This document shows positions 7,684 to 13,005 of a stretch of DNA of 13,005 nucleotides, piece by piece. A program made the translations under genes and the position numbers. Under the pieces are notes generated by a model, which worked only from the letters and a program-made list of their open reading frames with translations, had not been told where the DNA came from and did no database searches. The stretch is taken from positions 1 through 13,005 of the forward strand of contig JBDNFC010000017.1 in NCBI GenBank assembly GCA_041690035.1. Reading direction: 5' to 3'. The number at the start of each line of letters is the position of its first letter. The stretch's first letter is position 1. Origin of the DNA: CALSPH01 sp041690035 (GTDB taxonomy: Bacteria; Bacteroidota; Bacteroidia; NS11-12g; UBA955).

Positions 7684-8928
7684 ATGAAAAAATATATCCC
7701 TTATTTTGGCTTAGTATTTTTATTAATACTTGCAAGCTGCACGCACGATAGCAGCACATTAAAATACAAAAAAATGTATGCCAGCCTTTTTAGTAGTCCT
7801 AATTTTATAAATGATGCAGATACAATTAATTATAATAAAAATGGATTTGTGATTGAAGGCAACTTGCAGGATATGCCAAATAACCTTATTGTATTATTAG
7901 AATACACCCCAGAAAATGTTATTTTTATAGACAGCGCAAGAACGGACGGAGCTGGAAATTTTAGAATGAATGCTATTATAAGTGAAGAAAAAATATGTTA
8001 TTTTCAATTTGGTGAAAAACAAGGATTTCCAACGGCCATTAACAATAAAAGCAAAATGAAACTTAACGTAAAAGCTATGGAAGAAGGGCTCAACTTTCAA
8101 ATATCCGGCACTAATATTTCCACCGCTTTGCAAATAAAATCATTAATAGAAATCAATAGTGGATATAATTACAAGCTTAAAACCCTGCAAATGCAAGCTA
8201 TGGGTTATGATCCAACTATTTCTACTCCCCAACAAATTGAAAATGCAAAAGTTGAAATGATTGCTACACAAAAAGAAATGCACGAGGCCATTGTTGCAGA
8301 AATGTTAAAAGGTGAGCCATCATTTGCACCCTATTTTGCACTAAAATATTTATTACAAAATCCAGATTATGATGCAATTGTAAAGGGGTATGACAAATGT
8401 GCCCTTTATCAAAAAAATTCAGTTTATACAGAAATATTAAAAGAGTGGGCAGCGCAAGAAAGGGGCACCGCCATTGGCTACCCTGCTGCAGATATTTCAC
8501 AAAAAACCCCAGAGGGTAAAATACTAACATTATCCTCATTAAAAGGGAAAGTGGTGCTGATAGATTTTTGGGCATCTTGGTGCGGCCCTTGTATGAGGGT
8601 GATGCCAGAATTAAAAGATATCAATGCAAAATATAAAGGGCAAGCATTTGCAATTTTAGGTGTTTCGCTTGATAGAGATAGCAACAGTTGGGCAAATACA
8701 ATTAAGAGCAGTGGGCTAGATTGGCTGCACATCAGCGATTTAAAATATTGGAGCAATGCAGGAGCAAAAGCCTATGGTGTTTCGGGTATTCCAGCTACAT
8801 TTTTAATAGATAAAGATGGAAATATTGCAGCAAAAAACTTGCATGGAGATGAGCTAAATGCTAAAATAGCTGAATTAATTGCAAAACCTAGAACTAGCAA
8901 AACGGCTAAACCTATAAATAAAAAATAG
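7684..8928 (+). CDS. TlpA-like thioredoxin-fold lipoprotein with DUF4369-type N-terminal domain
   Basis: 414 residues. Signal peptide with lipobox LASC (Cys19), so a membrane-anchored periplasmic lipoprotein. Residues about 52-145 resemble DUF4369 (NGFVIEGNLQDMPNNLIVLLEY, then FIDSARTDGAGNFRM, ending NFQISGTNIS). A helical linker of about 150-255 follows. The C-terminal domain (about 263-400) is an AhpC/TSA-thioredoxin fold: TLSSLKGKVVLIDFWASWCGPC with redox cysteines 300 and 303, then GVSGIPATFLIDKDG carrying the cis-Pro at 370. This predicts thiol-disulfide reductase or oxidoreductase activity in the periplasm, as for TlpA/ResA relatives; the partner is unknown. It starts 1 nt after gatB, which gives shared expression but no obvious functional link. 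The tail (401-414) is Lys-rich. The gene converges on the thiamine receptor gene with a 10-nt gap. Confidence 0.92.
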   Translation: MKKYIPYFGLVFLLILASCTHDSSTLKYKKMYASLFSSPNFINDADTINYNKNGFVIEGNLQDMPNNLIVLLEYTPENVIFIDSARTDGAGNFRMNAIISEEKICYFQFGEKQGFPTAINNKSKMKLNVKAMEEGLNFQISGTNISTALQIKSLIEINSGYNYKLKTLQMQAMGYDPTISTPQQIENAKVEMIATQKEMHEAIVAEMLKGEPSFAPYFALKYLLQNPDYDAIVKGYDKCALYQKNSVYTEILKEWAAQERGTAIGYPAADISQKTPEGKILTLSSLKGKVVLIDFWASWCGPCMRVMPELKDINAKYKGQAFAILGVSLDRDSNSWANTIKSSGLDWLHISDLKYWSNAGAKAYGVSGIPATFLIDKDGNIAAKNLHGDELNAKIAELIAKPRTSKTAKPINKK

Positions 8929-8941
8929 TATATTTTATTTA
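8915..8941. terminator. AT-only inverted repeat between convergent genes; possible weak bidirectional terminator
   Basis: TAAATAAAA (8915-8923) and TTTTATTTA (8933-8941) form a perfect 9-bp inverted repeat around a 9-nt loop. It spans the stop codons of both convergent genes, each strand giving an A-rich then U-rich arm. There is no G-C pair, so the stem is weak. It is the only candidate terminator in this 10-nt gap. Confidence 0.3.
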
Positions 8942-11356
8942 AAAGGCAATTCCTATTTTTAATCCTCCATTAAAACCAGCTTGCGGATATACGCCTATGT
9001 CTGATTGATAGCTATCATTTGACAAATAATTATAGGCCCACCCATTATTAAAGTAGGTGTGATTGGTAATATTATTTAAAAAAATACTTATAGAAATCGG
9101 AAAAGAAAACCCTTTTTTGTGTTGATAATTAATTTCATGATTAAGTATTAAATCTAAAGTGTAAAAAGCGGGTATTTTTTTATTAAAGCTTGAAGTATTG
9201 TCTAAAAATTGACGACCCACTAATTTATTTTGCACTACAATTGCAGTATTTTTTAGAATCTTATAATTCGCTGTAATACCATAAATAATGTTTGGGGTAA
9301 AAGCTATTTGAGTATTTTTGTAACTTATTTGACTATCCTTGCCTGCCTCATAATCATAAATCGTTTCTTGCCATGCTGCAATTCTGCTTGTCATAAGCGT
9401 TAGATTACCATTTAAAGAGAACTGATCATTCATTTGATATTTACCAATTAACTCTAAACCCGTTCTATAACTTTTAGACACATTTGCACGTTTACTTGCA
9501 CCCACATTATCTATCTCTCCGGTCAAAACCAATTGATTTTGATAATACATCATAAAATAATTAGCAACTATGCCCCATTTATCATAACCTATAGCATAGC
9601 CAAACTCTCCATTAAACATTTGCTCAGGTTTAACAATATTTAAAGAACTCAATAAATCGCCTCGCGAGGGCTCTCTGCTTGCCATCCCTGCAAAAATTGA
9701 AAACTGCTGTGTATTTAGATCTTGTTGTTTTGTTAAGCGAGTGTACCCAATTTTTGGATTAAAGAACAAAAATTGATTGTCTATATTTATATTGTTCTGA
9801 TTATCATTTACACCCCTTGCTTTATAATCAACACCACGCAATTGAAAGTCAATAGAAAAATCATGTTTGGTGTTCATAGTTCGATATTCATAATTGTATT
9901 TTAAAAAATGATTAAGTTCTTTTTTTACCGCATCGTTATCATAATAGCGCTGCTCAAAATTAATATTTTGACCTTTATCTGCACTAATAATTTTACCAAA
10001 ATGATTGCCCATATAAAAATTAGTATTCCCTCCAAAAACAACGCTATGGTTATTTTTAAAATATTTGAGCGTATACACTGCACCATAAAAATCATTTACC
10101 AACCACAATTGCCTAACCAAATTGGTGCTATTTGTGTCTGCAATTGCATAGTTAGCCAAATATTCCTTTTCTCTAAATTCTTCATAAAATCCCTGCCCTT
10201 TTGTATAATGCAAACCTCCTGAAAAAAGCAATGAACCATTATTTTTTAACAATAATGATTTGTCATAAAATAATTGATAGTGTTTTTGGCTATAATTATC
10301 TGTTTGATTTCTATAATATGCAATATTTCCATTTTTATCCAAATATTCACCCGCTTTATTATACCTTCTGTTCGTTTTTAATGAATCAATTGAAAGCCCA
10401 TACCAAGCTTGATCAGTTTTTTCTGCTCCGTCAAAATAAACAAATTTTAATCGACTATTAGGCATATAATAGGCTAAAGTTAAATTTTTTGATTGAAGAT
10501 TACTGGTAGCTCTTTCAATATAACCATCAGACTGAACATTAGAAAAACCGATGCCAATTCCTAAATTTTTAACACGTTGATTATAGTTTACAGAAGTTCT
10601 TAAACTACCAAAACTTGCAAAAGCTGCTTCAATTTGACTAGGTGTATTTGCAGGGTCTGCCGTTTCTAAACTCACATTTCCGCCAAACGCACCGGCTCCA
10701 TTTGCAGAACTTCCAATTCCTCTAGAAATCTGGATTGAGTTTAAACCTTGACTCAATGCCGGCATATTTACCCACCAAACCCCTTGTGATTCTGCATCAT
10801 TCAGTGGCACTCCATTCATGGTAACATTTATTCTAGTGGCATCTGTTCCTCTTATTCTGATACCTGCATAACCAATATTATTTCCGGCATCGCTTGTAGT
10901 TGTGATACTTGGTTGCAAATAGAGTAAATTTGGAATCTCTGTAACCCCGTTCCGTAAATTTATCTCTTTCGAATTTAGCACAGTTATGCTCAATTGTGCT
11001 GCACTTTTTCTGATACCTGCAAGTGTCAAAGGCTCATAATCAGTAACACCACTATCTATTTCTTTTAAGATAAAAATGCGAAAATTTTGTGAATAAATAA
11101 TTGTATTCATTTTCAGGTAACCTTCTTTTTCGATAGTCAATGTGCATGGCAGATTGGTCAGGATTTCATAACTGCCATCATTTTTTTGTATACCATAACT
11201 TTTTTTGTTTCCTGTACTATCTGCCCATTCCGCAATGATAGAAGCATCTGTTAGCCCTTTTTCTGAAGAGTTGATTACCTTGCCTTGAATCCTAACTTGG
11301 GCTGAAACATAAATACTGAGCACCATGATTGTAAATAATAAAATTGTTTTTTTCAT
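8939..11356 (-). CDS. TonB-dependent receptor under TPP riboswitch control; probable outer-membrane thiamine transporter
   Basis: 805 residues. Predicted to move thiamine or a thiamine precursor across the outer membrane using TonB energy. Signal peptide MKKTILLFTIMVLSIYVSA, cleaved before Gln20. A carboxypeptidase-regulatory-like domain covers about 22-98 (IQGKVINSSEKGLTDASI, NDGSYEI). The plug is about 118-235, with GIRIRGTDATRINVTMNG (165-182), VPLNDAESQGVWWVNMPAL and SSANGAGAFGGNVSLETAD. The rest is a beta-barrel ending GGLKIGIAF. The substrate call rests on the TPP riboswitch in its leader (see 11424-11503), a known arrangement for thiamine-linked receptors in Bacteroidetes; the protein sequence alone would not show it. 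No thiamine biosynthesis or inner-membrane transporter gene is within the window. The start at 11356 is preceded by A-rich sequence and no Shine-Dalgarno. Confidence 0.93.
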   Translation of the reverse strand: MKKTILLFTIMVLSIYVSAQVRIQGKVINSSEKGLTDASIIAEWADSTGNKKSYGIQKNDGSYEILTNLPCTLTIEKEGYLKMNTIIYSQNFRIFILKEIDSGVTDYEPLTLAGIRKSAAQLSITVLNSKEINLRNGVTEIPNLLYLQPSITTTSDAGNNIGYAGIRIRGTDATRINVTMNGVPLNDAESQGVWWVNMPALSQGLNSIQISRGIGSSANGAGAFGGNVSLETADPANTPSQIEAAFASFGSLRTSVNYNQRVKNLGIGIGFSNVQSDGYIERATSNLQSKNLTLAYYMPNSRLKFVYFDGAEKTDQAWYGLSIDSLKTNRRYNKAGEYLDKNGNIAYYRNQTDNYSQKHYQLFYDKSLLLKNNGSLLFSGGLHYTKGQGFYEEFREKEYLANYAIADTNSTNLVRQLWLVNDFYGAVYTLKYFKNNHSVVFGGNTNFYMGNHFGKIISADKGQNINFEQRYYDNDAVKKELNHFLKYNYEYRTMNTKHDFSIDFQLRGVDYKARGVNDNQNNINIDNQFLFFNPKIGYTRLTKQQDLNTQQFSIFAGMASREPSRGDLLSSLNIVKPEQMFNGEFGYAIGYDKWGIVANYFMMYYQNQLVLTGEIDNVGASKRANVSKSYRTGLELIGKYQMNDQFSLNGNLTLMTSRIAAWQETIYDYEAGKDSQISYKNTQIAFTPNIIYGITANYKILKNTAIVVQNKLVGRQFLDNTSSFNKKIPAFYTLDLILNHEINYQHKKGFSFPISISIFLNNITNHTYFNNGWAYNYLSNDSYQSDIGVYPQAGFNGGLKIGIAF

Positions 11357-11366
11357 TTTGAATATT

Positions 11367-11392
11367 GTTTTTTGCGTTGAGATACAAAAAAC
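11367..11392 (-). promoter_or_regulatory. Small hairpin just upstream of the thiamine receptor start codon
   Basis: On the transcript, GUUUUUUG (11392-11385) can pair with CAAAAAAC (11374-11367) across a 10-nt loop, ending 10 nt before the AUG at 11356. It would close the A-rich segment ahead of the start, which matters in Bacteroidetes where initiation depends on an open A-rich leader rather than a Shine-Dalgarno. Its 5' arm overlaps by 4 nt the segment able to pair with the riboswitch core. The stem is mostly A-U and so weak. Confidence 0.4.
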
Positions 11393-11488
11393 ACAATTGG
11401 CTGAAAATGCAAATAATATGCAAATAAATTACCACCGCAAGCATTACCTTGTTCTGGTTATCGGGTATAATCTCAGCCAATTGTGTTT
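11389..11488 (-). repeat. 16-nt perfect inverted repeat linking the riboswitch core to the downstream leader
   Basis: Plus-strand AAACACAATTGGCTGA at 11389-11404 is the exact reverse complement of 11473-11488. On the minus-strand transcript the 5' copy is the loop and 3' arm of aptamer helix P3 plus the CUGA of the conserved CUGAGA. The 3' copy lies about 33 nt before the start codon. With one G-U and one A-U pair the helix reaches 18 bp. Aptamer folding and this helix exclude each other, so it is a candidate expression platform. Confidence 0.8.
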
Positions 11489-11503
11489 GGGCACCCCGTT
11501 TAT
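11424..11503 (-). ncRNA. TPP (thiamine pyrophosphate) riboswitch aptamer, THI element
   Basis: Read on the minus strand, the leader contains the family's conserved blocks in order: GGGGUGCC (11497-11490), GGCUGAGA (11478-11471), UUAUACCCGA (11470-11461), and GGUAAUGCUUGCGG near the 3' side. Helices that can be drawn are: P1 AUAAA/UUUAU (11503-11499 with 11428-11424), P2 GGG(G)U/(U)ACCC, P3 GCC.AA/UUGGC, P4 ACC/GGU and P5 CAAG/CUUG around a GUAAUG loop. P3 is short, with a small loop. The aptamer begins a few nt after the predicted transcription start and sits 67 nt before the receptor AUG. TPP riboswitches normally lower expression when thiamine pyrophosphate is plentiful. Confidence 0.95.
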
Positions 11504-11509
11504 AGATCG

Positions 11510-11517
11510 CAAAGATA
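11510..11517 (-). promoter_or_regulatory. -7 promoter element for the riboswitch/thiamine receptor transcript
   Basis: On the minus strand TATCTTTG (11517-11510) matches TAnnTTTG exactly, within TATATCTTTG. Transcription would start near 11504, right at the 5' end of the aptamer, giving a leader of about 148 nt. The -33 element is poor: the nearest TTG is only 14 nt upstream. Confidence 0.6.
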
Positions 11518-11527
11518 TAAATATTTT

Positions 11528-11558
11528 TTTGCAATTTAACTATTTTAAACTATTTTTG
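11528..11558 (+). promoter_or_regulatory. Bacteroidetes-type promoter for the surface protein gene
   Basis: TTTG (11528-11531), a 19-nt spacer, then TATTTTTG (11551-11558) match the -33/-7 consensus TTTG and TAnnTTTG exactly at normal spacing. It drives rightward and leaves a leader of about 55 nt before the ATG at 11619. It is divergent from, and only 10 nt apart from, the riboswitch -7 box. Confidence 0.7.
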
Positions 11559-11618
11559 TTTCCTAATACAACGTATGAGTCTTTTAATACGTTTTGTATT
11601 TAACCAATTTAGATTTAA

Positions 11619-13005
11619 ATGAAAAAAACTATACTAGTTATTTGCGCGCTATTACTAAACCTAATAAGTAGGGCAGATCATATTATAGGAAGTGACATAA
11701 CATATACCTGCGTTAAAGACAGTATTTTTAAAGTAATTGTTAATTTTTATAGAGATTGTAACGGCTGTTATGTACTAGGTCAAACTCCAAAATGTGGCAC
11801 CAATGAGGATTGCAACTCCTCTGGAACAGCCCCCACAAGTTTAAAAGTTACGAGCGCTCAAGGCTGCTCCATGCCAAATTTATTAATGGTAAGAACTGGC
11901 ATTATTGACATTACACCTGTTTGTCGAACAGAAAAAAGCAGATGTGCACAACCCTGTAACGGCACCTATCCTTATGGCATAGAAAAACACACTTTTGAAG
12001 GCACACTGGACCTCAGAGCGGCAATGAAAGCAGGCTGTTGTAACTTTAAAGTAAACGTAGATTTATATGTTCGCTCTGCAATTATCACCACAGGCCAACA
12101 ACAACAATCATTTAACACTTCTATAGATATAAATGCTTGTGCTGCTACTTGCAATAATTCACCAAAACTATCAAATGATCCAATTGGTATTGCTTGCTGC
12201 AATCAACCCTATAGATTTAATAATGGCGCCATAGACGAAGATGGCGACTCTATCAGCTATGAAATGGCGCCCGCTTTCCAGGTAGGGGGCTCTCAGGTCA
12301 GTTACACATCACCACTTAGCCCTACATTACCAGTGCCAGTATATTTCTTATTTGGTGCAACCTCTGGCACAGCGGTGCCCCAAGCTGACCCACCAATCGG
12401 GTTTTTCTTAGATGAAGTAAATGGAGACATTATTTTTACACCAGGTGGTAGCTGTCCATGGGTGGGTATAATTGTAGTGCAAATGAACGAATGGAGAAAA
12501 GATTCTACTGGAAAGTATAAAAAAATTGGCGTAACAAGAAGAGATATGCAAGTAATTGCAAAAAACTGCGGGCTTAATAATCCGCCAACTATAGATTCTA
12601 ATTTTGTATTAAATGTTTGTGCTGGTAGCACCATTTGCGAAACATATTTCACTAGAGATAGGCAGGTAGTGCCTCCCCCACCAGCAATAACTCCTCCGCC
12701 TGACAGTGTAAAAATTTCATGGAATAAAGGAATTAGGGGTGCTACTTTTAAATTAGTAGACACTGCTGAAAGGCTGCAAAGAGGACGCTTTTGCTGGACC
12801 CCAACCGATAGTGATGTATCCACTTTGCCGTATAACTTTACTGTAATTGCCAAGGATAATAATTGTCCAGATAATGGAGTATCAATCAGAGGGGTAAGTG
12901 TTGTTGTAAAGCCTAGGCCTTTTGCAGACAGATTTTATCAATATTTGCCTTGCGGAAAAATTGTTGTTTTTGCCGATATTGCAAAGAGCTATGCAGATAG
13001 CGCCA
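11619..13005 (+). CDS. Large Cys-rich secreted surface protein of gliding/T9SS-associated type (partial, N-terminal 462 residues)
   Basis: The frame opens at the ATG at 11619 and has no stop before the right edge, so the C-terminus is missing. A signal peptide (MKKTILVICALLLNLISRA) precedes DHIIGSDITYTCVKDSIFKVIVNFYRDCNG (20-49). This opening is recurrent in large Bacteroidetes extracellular proteins, which often end in a gliding-motility-associated or T9SS sorting domain. Later family-like blocks are CCNQPYRFNNGAIDEDGDSISYEM (193-216), GDIIFTPGG...EWRKDSTGKYKKIG..RRDMQVIAKNCGLNNPPTI (269-325), a Pro-rich linker (352-361) and FCWTPTDSD...YNFTVIAKDNNCPDNG (391-420), suggesting Ig-like repeats. 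The mature part carries 22 Cys, several as CC or CxxC, so disulfides outside the cell are likely. The role may be adhesion, motility or a surface coat; this fragment cannot decide. The long antisense frame at 12302-12853 is a shadow of this gene. Confidence 0.9.
   Translation, partial: MKKTILVICALLLNLISRADHIIGSDITYTCVKDSIFKVIVNFYRDCNGCYVLGQTPKCGTNEDCNSSGTAPTSLKVTSAQGCSMPNLLMVRTGIIDITPVCRTEKSRCAQPCNGTYPYGIEKHTFEGTLDLRAAMKAGCCNFKVNVDLYVRSAIITTGQQQQSFNTSIDINACAATCNNSPKLSNDPIGIACCNQPYRFNNGAIDEDGDSISYEMAPAFQVGGSQVSYTSPLSPTLPVPVYFLFGATSGTAVPQADPPIGFFLDEVNGDIIFTPGGSCPWVGIIVVQMNEWRKDSTGKYKKIGVTRRDMQVIAKNCGLNNPPTIDSNFVLNVCAGSTICETYFTRDRQVVPPPPAITPPPDSVKISWNKGIRGATFKLVDTAERLQRGRFCWTPTDSDVSTLPYNFTVIAKDNNCPDNGVSIRGVSVVVKPRPFADRFYQYLPCGKIVVFADIAKSYADSA

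Noticed and set aside
7129..8756. Several minus-strand open frames opposite gatB and the TlpA-like gene
   Set aside because: Antisense shadows of well-recognised proteins; none has a signal, domain or leader of its own.
11292..11603. Two overlapping open frames (minus 11292-11534, plus 11325-11603) in the riboswitch region
   Set aside because: Both cross the TPP aptamer and the promoters, have no recognisable protein features, and the minus one overlaps the receptor start in another frame.
12302..12853. Minus-strand 183-residue open frame
   Set aside because: Lies wholly antisense to the Cys-rich surface protein, whose frame has a signal peptide, family motifs and a promoter.

Overview
This is an AT-rich, low-GC window from a member of the Bacteroidota. 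The evidence is the protein families present (two TonB-dependent receptors with N-terminal carboxypeptidase-regulatory-like domains, a DUF4249 lipoprotein, a TlpA-like lipoprotein with a DUF4369-type N-terminus, and a gliding/T9SS-style Cys-rich surface protein). Genes mostly lack Shine-Dalgarno sequences, and there are Bacteroidetes-type promoters (TTTG - about 19 nt - TAnnTTTG). I cannot place it below phylum level. It looks like a chromosomal segment: I see no mobile elements, CRISPR arrays, tRNAs or rRNAs.

Layout. 1-1191 (minus): a two-gene unit, first an Asn/Gly/aromatic-rich lipoprotein (280-1191), then an outer-membrane beta-barrel protein of OmpP1/FadL type cut off by the left edge (1-267). 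1248-2726 (plus): proS, prolyl-tRNA synthetase, divergent from that unit. 2801-6149 (plus): a TonB-dependent receptor and, 4 nt later, a DUF4249 lipoprotein, a probable outer-membrane uptake pair of unknown substrate. 6237-8928 (plus): gatB (tRNA amidotransferase subunit B) and, 1 nt later, a thioredoxin-like TlpA/DUF4369 lipoprotein. 8939-11356 (minus): a second TonB-dependent receptor, converging on the TlpA gene with a 10-nt gap. Its leader carries a clear thiamine pyrophosphate (TPP) riboswitch, so it is very likely the outer-membrane channel for thiamine or a thiamine precursor. 11619-13005 (plus, runs off the right edge): the N-terminal 462 residues of a large secreted Cys-rich surface protein, with a good promoter at 11528-11558.

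How they work together. Most of the window is housekeeping translation (proS, gatB) interleaved with cell-envelope functions. The best regulatory observation is the thiamine receptor leader. The TPP aptamer's P3/CUGA core is exactly complementary over 16 nt to a segment further down the same leader. That segment overlaps one arm of a small hairpin just before the start codon. This gives a three-part set of competing helices that could make a translational OFF switch. No stretch longer than 300 nt lacks a gene; the longest gap is the 262-nt riboswitch/divergent-promoter region at 11357-11618. I see no strong candidate for a wholly new multi-gene system.
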